Part shown: one piece after another, positions 55,086 to 64,000 of the stretch
How positions within the stretch are numbered: the first letter of the stretch is position 1
Layout: every line of letters starts with the position of its first letter
NCBI GenBank assembly: GCA_963971285.1
Contig: OZ020248.1
Location: forward strand, 22,279,873 to 22,343,872
DNA length: 64,000 nucleotides
Source: Astropecten irregularis
Lineage: Eukaryota > Echinodermata > Asteroidea > Paxillosida > Astropectinidae
Reading direction: 5' to 3'
Program-made: the position numbers and the translations under genes
Notes under the pieces: generated by a model
Database searches by the model: none
What the model was told of the DNA's origin: nothing
Seen by the model: the letters and a program-made list of their open reading frames with translations, nothing else

Positions 55086-57688
55086 ATGTCCGACGTGTCA
55101 ACCACCGCCTCTAAAAGAAAGCACGGTGGTAAAAGTGACGGAGCCAACGACAGAAAACGAAAACGGAACTGGACGCAACAAGAATCGTCAATACTGATTG
55201 CTGTGTGGGGCGAAAAGGCTCACCAAGAGGGGTTCGAGGGCCTACAGTATAATTCGCGTGTGTGGCAATCCATACACAAGCGATTTCGAGAATTGTGCTC
55301 CGATTGCCCATATCAGACATGGGAATGTCTGAAGGACAGAATAGACTATTTGAAGAGAAAATATAGAGAGGTGAAGAAAGTGAACAATGCATCGGGACGG
55401 GGAAGGATCACTTGCCCTCACTACGATGAGCTTGATGAAATTCTAGGTGAGTAACAGTTAGCATGGTTAGGCCTACATCATGATATACAGCCTGTCACTT
55501 TAGCTATAAGTAACATTAGGGCGTACCTGTTGAATTTTTAGTCTGAAAAATGTATTTTGTTATGCGAGATGAAAATTCTAAATGGGATGCAGTACCAAAA
55601 ACAATTTTAAAGTACGGTTCAGTGATTAATAATTTTTTTTTAAATTATAGGCTATTATTAGACCCAGTAGCTGTGGCGCTGAACTCCCTTTTTAATTTTG
55701 GGGTTGACGGTCGGTCTAGCGCCCCAGAGAATTGTATAGGGCTAGATGTGTTGTACACAGAAATTGTAGTTTTTGCACTTCACGCTACTTGTGCCGAAAA
55801 TGTCCCCAAATAACAACAAAGACATCACATATCAATCGTCCGCCATCTTGTGTGGCTCTCCGCCACACACACCATACACATGTGACTTCATGCTCGTTTC
55901 TGATTGGCAGAGAGCCAATCCAAGATGGTGGACGATTTTAAACGATGTCAAAATTTTCATTGGAAAACATTGATTTTCATCAAAAGGAATGATTGTGAGT
56001 ACAAAAAATAGCCTGCATTTCATCCTTGACAATCGGAGAAGAGATTGAGCGATTTTCAACCCGATCTGTGGTGTCTTTGTTGTCATTTGGGGACGTTTTC
56101 GGTGCAAGTAGCGTGAAGTACAAAAATTGCAAATTTTTTCCGCGTACAACACATCTAGCCCTATACAATTCTCTGGGGCGCTAGACCGACCGTCAACCCC
56201 AAAATTAAAAAAGGGAGTTCAGCGCCCCATTTACTGGGTCTAGGCTAGTAAACAAAATGATATACATTTTCATAAATATTGAATTTGTATACGACGATGT
56301 AAAATCCAGTAGGGCCTCATTTTTAGAAAAGTATGGTGGCTTGTCATTTTACTCTGAGCAAAATGAGAAATGAAGCATCTGCTTACAATATTTCAAGAAA
56401 TGTTTGTGTCATGGCTAGCAATTACCATGTTTTGTTCAAATTGTCATTGTCAACAGGGAGACGTCCAATGACGAATTGCCGGGCTTTTCATCACGCTGAT
56501 GCAGACCTGAGCTCAGATGAAGATAGCTCACAAGATAGTGCACCCCCATCTGTACAAAGTGACCTGGTGAACTACGCACGAGGTATTGAATTGTAGATAT
56601 TAATATATAATTGTGTTCCTCACCGAAGTACACTGCAAACCTTTACATTTGAGTAGAGTAATGAGACTTGATTCAATATTTGCCTTTCAGAAACAATAAC
56701 CGACGACATGAATGCGATGGATGAAGAAAGTGGGCATACATCAAATGACACATCATCACAGAGTTTGAACACATCTGCGGAACTCGAACCAGAGAGTGCA
56801 GTTGATCAAACAAAAAAGAAAGCAAAGCAGGAGAAGTACAATGGTATGTACTAGTTGCTTTATTTTGAGAACATTGTTTGAAAATTAATTGGGTGCTTTG
56901 ATTTGATTTGAAATGGTTTATTAAGTTAAAATTTATTCTCCGCCAAAGGCCGAATTGAAAAATTTGTATATGGACATGAACTTAGAAAATGATAAATAGC
57001 ACATAAACAAAATTCAAGAGAAAAAAAGGAAAATTAATGGTTAATAGCACACCCAAATTTTTTTTAAAATCAACTTTAACAGATAAACTAGAGATTTTTT
57101 TCTTAAAAATAGGAATTGCAATTTGGAGGAGTTACTTTATTTTAAAATCAGAGCCATATTTGCCGAGTGAATAAAAACTGAGAACCAAGTATGGTACTGC
57201 GTAACCCTATGGTGTGTGTGTGTGTGAAAAAGTCATAAAATTAACTGTGTAGTCTGTTTGTCTTCCCAAACTTATCAGGTCTAATGACAAGGAAACGGCG
57301 TGGGAAACGTTCCCAGATTGAGGAGGCCATGGCGACCAGCATCTCAACGCTCATTGAGTCCCAACAAGCTACAAGAGATGACTCAATGTTGGAACTTCTT
57401 CAACTTGAGAAGGATCGCTTCCAGTGGGAACGAGAGAGAGACCGTAGAGAAGACCAGTGGAGACGTGACAAGCTGGCAGCACAGCAAGCAGCACAGCAAA
57501 CAGCAACTCAGCAAAATCACCAGTTGCTGCTACAGCTTGCCAGCATGTTTGCAAATAACAGCAACACAAAAAGTTATGCAAATTTGGCCCCATGCAACCC
57601 AACACCAAACAAGGACATGCCGGGCCCAGTACACCCTTACATTGATCACAACACCTTCAATTTCAATCCACAGCCACCTCATTTCTAG
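55086..57688 (+). CDS. Harbinger Myb/SANT-like DNA-binding protein, four exons
   Basis: The accessory protein of a PIF/Harbinger transposon. In characterised elements it helps the nuclease enter the nucleus and bind the transposon ends. Exons: 55086-55446, 56457-56582, 56691-56843, 57279-57688. They total 1050 nt, giving 349 aa plus stop, all joined in phase 1 with GT-AG borders. A basic start (KRKHGG, DRKRKR) leads into a Myb/SANT or trihelix-like domain at about 28-100, with tryptophans in NWTQQESSILIAVW, VWQSIHKRF and TWECLKDRI. An acidic Ser-rich linker follows, then a coiled-coil-like stretch (LEKDRFQWERERDRREDQW) and a Gln-rich tail. Intron 1 holds a 584-bp foldback MITE. No stops or frameshifts were seen. 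Confidence 0.88.
55659..56242. mobile_element. Foldback MITE of the TAGACCCAGT family inside the Harbinger intron
   Basis: The ends are TAGACCCAGTAGCTG and a near-complement, with about 170-bp arms that include CGGTCGGTCTAGCGCCCCAG and CCGAAAATGTCCCCAAAT. The flanks GGCTATTAT and GGCTAGTAA match at seven of nine positions, an aged 9-bp duplication. It lies in intron 1 of the Myb-like gene. Confidence 0.85.
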
Positions 57689-58929
57689 AAACTTCCCATT
57701 TCCAACAACTCCCTCTCCAGAAATCATTTGTTTTAACCATAGTGTAGTATGAACCTTACTAATGAAAATTAAAGAAAATATATCCCTTTTCAGCTGCATC
57801 ATTTTTTTTTGTTAACGAAAGCTAGATTCTTAGTACATGTACATTCTTTTGATGTTCAAGTTCATTAGCATTGAACATTGATATGACTCGATAAAAAACT
57901 TTCATTCATTTATTTTTTCTAATTTTTTGCCATTTTAATATATTCATGTGCAGTCTTTATACATCATTCCGTCCATGTTGAAAGGAGTGACCTGTAATAA
58001 CAACATTAATTTAACTGCTTTTTTTATTTTACGGGTTCTTGTTACGGGTTAACCAATGCCAAAGTTATGTAAGTTTGTAGTTATATGTATTTGTAACCAC
58101 ATATTTTGCCATTTTCAGAGTTTGAAATTTACAGCCATTTCTTGCAAACTATATTAAGAAAAACATCAATTTTTTTTATTGGTATTATCTAAGGAAATTT
58201 GTCAAGTTTCTGTGCAGTATGATCAGTCATGTCAAGCAAACATATACCGGTAGTCAAGGTTTTTGTTTTTATTTACAGATTTAGTTGTACATGCATTATA
58301 ACAAAGTGTCAATCAGAATTCAGAAGTATGTTGTTATACTTATACTTGTGTATTACTTTGATGAATATTTAATTACTTATACACAATCACGTGTAGTAAA
58401 CACCTTGATACACGTAGTACAGATACATTGTTATGCCACTCATCCTAAGTTCCTAACAATCGCTACCAGCCCTAACAGAACATTTCATTTTTGCAATATC
58501 TAATTGTATACAATTATTACTTCTTGCCATAAAATAGAACCTTCATGTCAGTTTTTTTAACACATCTGTCAGGTTTAGTGCCCATTGTTTTATCATCAAT
58601 CTCTCCTACTATTAACGGTCTTTCAAAATGTTTAATGGCAATAATTATATTCTCATTGTTTACACAAACTTCAAATTATATCAGTAGTTGGGTTATTTAA
58701 TCGTAATAAAACAAGTTTTAAGACTATCACATCCTTGTCGTCACTGTGTTTTCAACCAACCCTGGATCAGATGCATGCGCAGACAAAAGTCAGACCCATT
58801 TTATCACTGGATTTATCAATGAGATAACATGAAATGATGACAATCAAACAATACAGCTAATAAGGATCATAAAATTAATGAAGACACTTGTTATTTATTT
58901 AATTTAATTACTGTATCTAATTTATTTAT
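57689..58929. other. Spacer between the two convergent Harbinger genes
   Basis: AT-rich, noncoding; expected to hold both 3' UTRs. Nothing else seen. Confidence 0.6.
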
Positions 58930-61030
58930 TTAATTATTTAAGAAATGCCTTGTCAGTGCATTACGTATTTGTTCTCCGGTAGCAGTGGCAGCAATTTCCT
59001 CTTCATTGTTAACTCTTTCGTCAGGCTGGTCAGCATCTTCAGGTTTATCTTGTTCCAAATCCCCATTGTCCAGTTTCCACGTTTCACAGAAGTTGTGCAG
59101 TACAATGCATGCAGAGACTAAAATATGAACATTTTTAGCATGCGAGTCATTTCTCTTCATGATACACCTCCAACGTCCTTTCAAACGGCCAAAGGCATGT
59201 TCCACCAGGATGCGGGCTCCACTAAGTCTTACATTGAAGCGAAGTTGTTCAGGAGTTGCTATTGCCTCTGCGTATGGTTTCATCAGAAATTCCGTAAGCC
59301 CATATGCGGAATCTCCTAATATGACAATTGGAACATCTTGGTCGTCAATTTGTCTTGTCAGTTTGGGATAGAAAGTTCCATTCTTAAGTTTAAAGAAAAG
59401 TTTAGATGATTCAAACACCCAGGCATCATGGCATTTGCCAGGTTGTCCAACGTCAAAGTCAATAAATTTAAACTCGTGGTCAACTAGGCCTTGCAAAATA
59501 ACACTGTACCAACCTTTTCGGTTGAAATAATCAGTGTGGTATTGATCTGGGGCAATGATTGGAATGTGAGTCCCATCAATTGCCCCACCACACATCGGGA
59601 ACCCATATTTAGCCTCAAATATGCGGATCATTCTGTTGACACTCTCACCCTTTGGTCTCTTCACATAGATGGGCTTCAGAAATGTGCAAATGGCATTGCA
59701 CACATCCCAAAAACCATCACAGGCTGTAGTGCGTCCCACACCAAACAAATTGCTAATGGTGCGGAATGACTCGCCAGTAGCTAGCCGATACAATGTTAGT
59801 GCTACAAGCTTAACTGTGCTCACAGGCTGCCTCATGTTTGTATCTTGACGCATGATGTGTTGCTGCAGTTGATTGCAGAGGAGCTGAAAGGCTGCTCTTG
59901 TCATCCGAAAGTTCTCGTACCACTGCCTGTCTGTGAACTGTGTAAGGACATCTATTTCCCACCACTGGCAACTGCGTTGTCTTCTCCAGACTGATATTGG
60001 TGAATACACAGCAGAAACTGTTGGGGGAAGAAAGACAACAAATTGAAACATACATGTAGCAATTTCTGTAGCAAAGTTTGTCCATTATTCCATTACTAAA
60101 ATGGATGCCTGTGCGTACTTCATCTGGTTGTGTGTGATTTTGAAAGAGTAGGTCTCTTGCGCAGCTATTGCCTCTTAAGTTACTAGCCCGGCAGTAGTAC
60201 TAGTAGTGGCGGGTTGTGCAATAATTTTCAAGACATGACAAGACAAATTTAGTTTAAAGGTAGTATCATACTTTGGTTTTTGTCAAAGAAGTACAGATTC
60301 ATGGGTAAAAATATCAAAGAAGATACAGTCACAGTCATCTGTGAAAATTTAAGTGCCATACGGTGCCTACTTTTTGAGAAAACAGTGAAAAACGGCCATG
60401 GTATTTAAGTCTTTTCTCTTTTATTTCTGATATTTTAAAAGACCAAAAGAAAAAAAGAAAAAAAATTTTGGTCGTTGTTTTATTAATCTGAATAAATACA
60501 CCATTTCAGGCGGAAAAATTTTAACGGTAGGTTTCTACTAGCATCATCTTCATACCCTGAAAGTTTTACGTAAACATATGAACATTTCTGATTTGGTGTA
60601 ATGGTGTAATTACCAAAGTATGATTCTACCTTTAAAAAAGTATTTGAGATCGAGATTTTTCATTCACATAGATCATTACAAATGCTATGAAATGGTGGAC
60701 TTAAAAAATGCTCTGAAATATTGGTCATTTTAACTCACATAATCCACTCAAAATCACGGCGAAAAAAAGCGTTGACTCGTTCTGTCTTCGTTGTTGGTTC
60801 TCAAAACATCTCCGTAGCAGCCGCATTCTCCGTCTGTTCCGCGATCTTTCTATCGCCCGAGACCCCTGTCGTCGTTGTGACTCCTGAGAAGCTTGAGGGA
60901 TTGCCCTTATACCAACTAAATCGCTCAATATCTCCACCAATTCTGCCATTATTAAATCTTGAAAATACAACCCGTACTTTTCACGAAACTGTTGCAACGC
61001 TGAAAGACCGGAACGTACATGTACGTACAC
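58930..61030 (-). CDS. HARBI1/PIF1-type DDE nuclease (Harbinger transposase), two exons
   Basis: The catalytic protein of the Harbinger element, a DDE_4 superfamily nuclease that cuts and pastes the transposon. Exons: 60739-61030 (donor TTAT|GTGAGT) and 58930-60017 (acceptor CCAACAG). They total 1380 nt, giving 459 aa. An internal ATG at 60949 would give 432 aa, and the true start is uncertain. The catalytic triad is visible as GAIDGTHIPI (D245), GDSAYGLTEF (D333) and LVEHAFGRLKGRWR (E370), numbered from the longer start. A helix-turn-helix-like segment (FRTISNLFGVGRTTACDGFW) precedes it. The intron contains a TA-flanked MITE. The open frame and intact triad suggest recent activity. Confidence 0.92.
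60257..60632 (+). mobile_element. TA-flanked MITE, family 1, nested in the Harbinger nuclease intron
   Basis: Full copy with both TIRs (AAGGTAGTATCATACTTTGG), flanked by TA. It lies between the two nuclease exons, so it jumped after the Harbinger arrived. Confidence 0.9.
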
Positions 61031-61387
61031 GCTCGAGCTGTGACTTCCGTACTATACTGTGTCGAGTGTGAAAACTCGCGCGCGAATAGTGCCAAAGGTC
61101 ACTGGGATATCTGACCCGGCGGATGTCACGTGACAACATTGTAAGTTTTACTTGACAAAACCCGTCCGCACTGGACTTTACAGCGACGTAAAACTAACAT
61201 TGTAACTCTTCAGCTACCCAGTTGGCCCTGTAAGATTTACCGCTGTGGAGGGTAAAATTAACAATCGACGTCCGACACTTGACAATTTGGGAAGTCTTCC
61301 GGCCGTCCGCATTGGACTTAATTTGGTAAAACTGACAAGAGTCTCCGTAAGAGTTACCAAAATAAGTCCAATGCGGACAGGGCTATA

Positions 61388-61450
61388 GCCAACTGTCAAA
61401 TTAATGATCAAAACAGACCTGAAATTATTGACTGGGTGCAGTGTTCAGAA
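61388..61450 (+). pseudogene. RAG2-like copy A continued: PHD finger fragment
   Basis: Directly right of the Harbinger end. It continues the reading frame as ANCQINDQNRPEIIDWVQCSE, the first and second zinc knuckles of the PHD finger. At about 61449 it switches by a deletion junction into the Kelch part of another copy, so the HxxC and final CxxC ligands are missing. Confidence 0.75.
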
Positions 61451-61670
61451 AGACAAGAAATACATATCGATGACAGCAACAACCAGCATCAGAAACTCCT
61501 TCTTTATATTTGGGGGTCACATACAGGAGGAACCTCCAATACAGGGACCAACCAAGGACAGCAACATAATGTTTCAGGTCGACTCAGATACATCTTCTGC
61601 TTCAGTGACGTGCTGAGTCAATGCCCAGTCTGACTACGGCTGGTGCATCTCTCCTACGGTTAGCTGAAGA
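61451..61670 (+). pseudogene. RAG2-like copy B, Kelch fragment
   Basis: Reads KYISMTATTSIRNSFFIFGG and then IMFQVDSDTSSASVTC in one frame. It loses the frame near 61615 (the ACGTGC context is shortened) and ends in LTTAGASLLRLAEDV before another deletion junction at about 61670. Both ends are recombination joints to neighbouring copies, so it is not a gene on its own. Confidence 0.7.
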
Positions 61671-61689
61671 TGTTTGTTCTGAAGAAGCT

Positions 61690-62165
61690 TTGATGCCATT
61701 CCAGCAGACAAGAAATACATTTCGATGACAGCATCAACCAGCATCAGAAACTCCCTCTTTATATTTTGGGGTCACATACAGGAGGAACCTCCAATACAGG
61801 GACCTGCCAAGGACAGCAACATAATGTTTCAGGTCGACTTAGATACAACATCGGCTTCAGTGACACGTGCAGAGTCAATGTCCAGTTTGACTACAGCTGG
61901 TGCATCTCTCCTACATTTAGCTGAAGATGTTCTTCTCATAGCTGGTGGCACCACCCAACATTTCAGCATTTACACAAAAAGAAATATAGAGGCACCATTC
62001 TGTGACCTGGCCAACTGTCTAATTAATAATCAAAACAGGCCTGAAATCATTGACTTGGTGCAGTGTTCAGAAAGGACATGCAGCAAGTGGTGTCATATAT
62101 TTTGTTGCAGCCTGGAGGAAGTACCTGCTGATAATGTATGCTTCACCTGTCCTGAGTGCAAATAG
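61690..62165 (+). CDS. RAG2-like copy C: two Kelch blades plus complete PHD finger
   Basis: The best-preserved copy. An open frame runs from FDAIPADKKYISMTAS through the blades LFIFWGHIQEEPPIQGP and EDVLLIAGGTTQHF into a PHD finger and a stop after CPECK. The longest ATG frame is 61725-62165 (146 aa). In it the zinc ligands are C93, C98, C114, C119, H124, C127, C139 and C142, including the typical WxHxxC (KWCHIFC). RAG2 has a six-bladed Kelch propeller followed by a PHD finger that reads H3K4me3, and the partner RAG1 carries the nuclease. Only the last two blades are present here, and the 5' side is cut by a deletion junction, so this is either a terminal exon or a fragment. It could be another Kelch-PHD protein, but blade order and spacing favour RAG2-like. 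Confidence 0.72.
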
Positions 62166-62189
62166 CTAGAGGTATGCCCCATGACCTTC

Positions 62190-62930
62190 AGAAAGCAAAA
62201 CAATTCTTGCACAGCAAATGGGTCTACGAAACGAAGGAGGACAGCTCTTTGGCACAAGATATAAATTCAGTTATGAGAGAAAAAGAACTGGAGAAGATGT
62301 AATAGAGTCAACTCGACCCATCTCATTTGAACCGATCCCTCTGTGCAGCAGTAAGTCGAGCAGAATTCAGCGAGGGACATGTTTACAGCACAGAAACCCT
62401 ACATGAGACATACTGCTTGTTGGGGGATCAATGCATTTTGTAGGCCACAAGGCAGACAGAATGCCAGTTAATTATGTAGATATAATTCATATAAATGACT
62501 TTACCAATAACAGGTTTTCAACTGAAAACATATGCTTTGATGTCACTCCAGCAGACAAGAAAAAATACATATCGATGACAGCAACAACAAGCATCAGAAA
62601 CTCCCTCTTTATATTTGGGGGTCACATACAGGAAGAACCTCCAATACAGGGACCAACCAAGGACAGCAACATAATGTTTCAGGTCGACTTAGATACAACA
62701 TCTGCTTCAGTGACATGTGCTGAGTCAATGTCCAGTCTGACTACGGCTGGTGCATCTCTCCTACGGTTAACTGAAGATGTTCTTCTCATAGCTGGTGACA
62801 CCACCCAACATTTCAGCATTTACACAAATAGAAATATAGAGGCACCATTCTGTGGCCTGGCCAACTGTCAAATTAATGATCAAAACAGACCTGAAATTAT
62901 TGACTGGGTGCAGTGTTCAGAAAGACAAGA
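62190..62930 (+). pseudogene. RAG2-like copy D: longest Kelch run, PHD truncated
   Basis: Begins with an earlier propeller part (GQLFGTRYKFSYERKRTGED, then RPISFEPIPL and the blade motif IQRG). It passes an in-frame TGA near 62404 into LLVGGSMHFVGHKADRMPV and VDIIHIND. From 62431 it is open through PADKKKYISMTATTSIRNS, LFIFGGH, VDLDTTSASV and EDVLLIAGDTTQHF to VQCSER, where it jumps into copy E. The order of blades parallels RAG2. The stop and the frame slip around the RGH blade motif suggest decay, or an exon border I cannot resolve. Confidence 0.72.
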
Positions 62931-63145
62931 AATACATATCGATGACAGCAACAACCAGCATCAGAAACTCCTTCTTTATATTTGGGGGTCACATACAGGA
63001 GGAACCTCACATACAGGGACCAACCAAGTACAGCAACATAATGTTTCAGGTCAACTTAGATACATCATCTGCTTCAGTGACGTGCTGAGTCAATGCCCAG
63101 TCTGACTACGGCTGGTGCATCTCTCCTACGGTTAGCTGAAGATGT
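62931..63145 (+). pseudogene. RAG2-like copy E, Kelch fragment (duplicate of copy B)
   Basis: Same structure as copy B, displaced by 1472 bp, with the same left and right deletion junctions. It encodes KKYISMTATTSIRNSFFIFG and then IMFQVNLDTSSASVTC, with the same frame loss. Confidence 0.72.
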
Positions 63146-63159
63146 TTGTTCTGAAGAAG

Positions 63160-63649
63160 CTTTGATGCCATTCCAGCAGACAAGAAATACATTTCGATGA
63201 CAGCATCAACCAGCATCAGAAACTCCCCCTTTATATTTTGGGGTCACATACAGGAGGAACTTCCAAAACAGGGACCTGCCAAGGACAGCAACATAATGTT
63301 TCAGGTTGACTTAGATACAACATCGGCTTCAGTGACACGTGCAGAGTCAATGTCCAGTCTGACTATGGCTGGTGCATCTCTCCTACATTTAGCTGAAGAT
63401 GTTCTACTCATAGCTGGTGACACCACCCAACATTTTAGCATTTACACAAAAAGAAATATAGAGGCACCATTCTGTGACCTGGCCAACTGTCTAATTAATA
63501 ATCAAAAGTTCAAAACAGGCCTGAAATCATTGACTTGGTGCAGTGTTCAGAAAGGACATGCAGCAAGTGGTGTCATATATTTTGTTGCAGCCTGGAGGAA
63601 GTACCTGCTGATAAATAATGTATGCTTCACCTGTCCTGAGTGCAAATAA
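63160..63649 (+). pseudogene. RAG2-like copy F, Kelch plus frameshifted PHD (duplicate of copy C)
   Basis: Duplicate of copy C with small changes. A short insertion near 63507 shifts the frame inside the PHD finger, so the middle ligands are lost. A later small insertion near 63612 restores the frame for CFTCPECK before the stop. Copy C, not F, is the intact version. Confidence 0.72.
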
Positions 63650-63659
63650 CTTTATAGAG

Positions 63660-64000
63660 GTATGCCCCATGACCTTCAGAAAGCAAAACAATTCTTGCAC
63701 AGCAAATAGGTCTACGAAATGAACAAGGACAGCTCTTTGGCACAAGATATAAATTCAGTTGAGAGAAAAAGAACTGGAGAAGATGTAATAGAGTCAACTC
63801 GACCCATCTCATTTGAACCGATCCCTCTGTGCAGCAGTAAGCCAAGCAAAATTCAGCGAGGACATGTTTCCTGCGAACACTATACATGTAAGTGATCAAA
63901 ACAAAGCTCAGGATCGCTTTGCTGATGACATCAGTCACAGGGTGCGAGTAACTAGAGCAAAACAAAGTATAGGACAGGCACGCAGAAACCAGAATCCATG
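63660..64000 (+). pseudogene. RAG2-like copy G, early propeller segment, runs off the window
   Basis: Repeats the sequence that follows copy C (TATGCCCCATGACCTTCAG), then GQLFGTRYKFS, a frame slip, RPISFEPIPLCSSKPSKIQR and the blade motif RGHVSCEHYTC. Beyond 63885 it departs from copy D with SDQNKAQDRFADDISHRVRV and RAKQSIGQARRNQNP, which may be genuine RAG2-like sequence lost from copy D. It is cut by the window edge. Confidence 0.6.

Larger units (their letters stand above)
54792..61384. mobile_element. Complete PIF/Harbinger DNA transposon, about 6.6 kb
   Basis: Both ends carry the terminal inverted repeat AGCCCTGTCCGCATTGGACT, continuing with near identity for several more bases. The motif GTCCGCAYTGGAYTT recurs just inside each end as subterminal copies. 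The flanking triplets are ATT on the left and ATA on the right, a 3-bp target duplication with one change. The same locus in the other RAG2-like copies has a single triplet there. Inside are the two genes expected of an autonomous Harbinger, a Myb/SANT-like gene and a HARBI1-type nuclease, facing each other and both open. Two later MITEs are nested within (55659-56242 and 60257-60632), both in introns, so neither breaks an exon. Confidence 0.92.
61388..64000 (+). repeat. Tandem segmental duplication, period about 1.47 kb
   Basis: The segment from the PHD start of copy A through copies B and C into copy D recurs as the PHD start of D through E and F into G. AACTGTCAAATTAATGATC occurs at 61391 and 62863 (offset 1472), AAAGACAAGAAATACATATC at 61449 and 62921 (1472), and GGTATGCCCC at 62171 and 63659 (1488, after small indels). 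Deletion junctions are shared between the copies, so those deletions came first. Confidence 0.88.

Noticed and set aside
53190-64000. RAG1-like nuclease near the RAG2-like copies
   Set aside because: I looked for a RAG1/Transib-type core on both strands and saw none. The only nuclease here is the Harbinger HARBI1-type protein.

Overview
The window is animal nuclear DNA: genes split by long GT-AG introns, AT-rich spacers, and a very dense load of small inverted-repeat transposons and tRNA-derived SINEs. The wealth of ACATGT/GTACAT and TAGGCCTA words, the conserved Rac and ZNF598 genes and the RAG2-like sequences suggest a marine deuterostome, most likely an echinoderm such as a sea star or sea urchin. 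That placement is an inference.

Two host genes could be assembled exon by exon, both on the minus strand and both with every splice phase closing. A Rac family small GTPase (five coding exons, 23983 down to 2112, 193 aa) has introns 1 and 2 of about 9 and 10 kb, filled with repeats. ZNF598 (six coding exons, 45033 down to 31414, 928 aa) is the RING E3 ligase that senses collided ribosomes. About 7.4 kb of repeat-rich spacer separates them.

From 45 kb on there is no recognised ordinary host gene. The region holds MITEs, a head-to-head SINE pair, a decayed Ty3/Gypsy-type gag relic at 49.3 kb, a purine-rich minisatellite, and a 170-bp tandem repeat at 53.3-53.9 kb.

The right end is the notable part. 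From 54.5 kb, and again from 61.4 kb to the window edge, there are repeated copies of a Kelch-like beta-propeller segment. One copy runs directly into a PHD finger with all eight zinc ligands. Kelch repeats followed by a PHD finger is the layout of RAG2, and the blade motifs occur in RAG2 order, so I read this as a degenerate, tandemly duplicated RAG2-like locus. I see no RAG1-like sequence here. The first copy is split by a complete PIF/Harbinger transposon (54792-61384). Its two genes, a Myb/SANT-like protein (+, four exons, 349 aa) and a HARBI1-type DDE nuclease (-, two exons, about 459 aa), are both open. The Harbinger itself carries a foldback MITE and a TA-flanked MITE.

Many elements can be delimited to the base by target-site duplications: 9-bp duplications for several long-TIR foldback families beginning TAG, TA for a 360-bp MITE family with about ten copies and for a pogo/Tigger-like element, and a 3-bp one for Harbinger.
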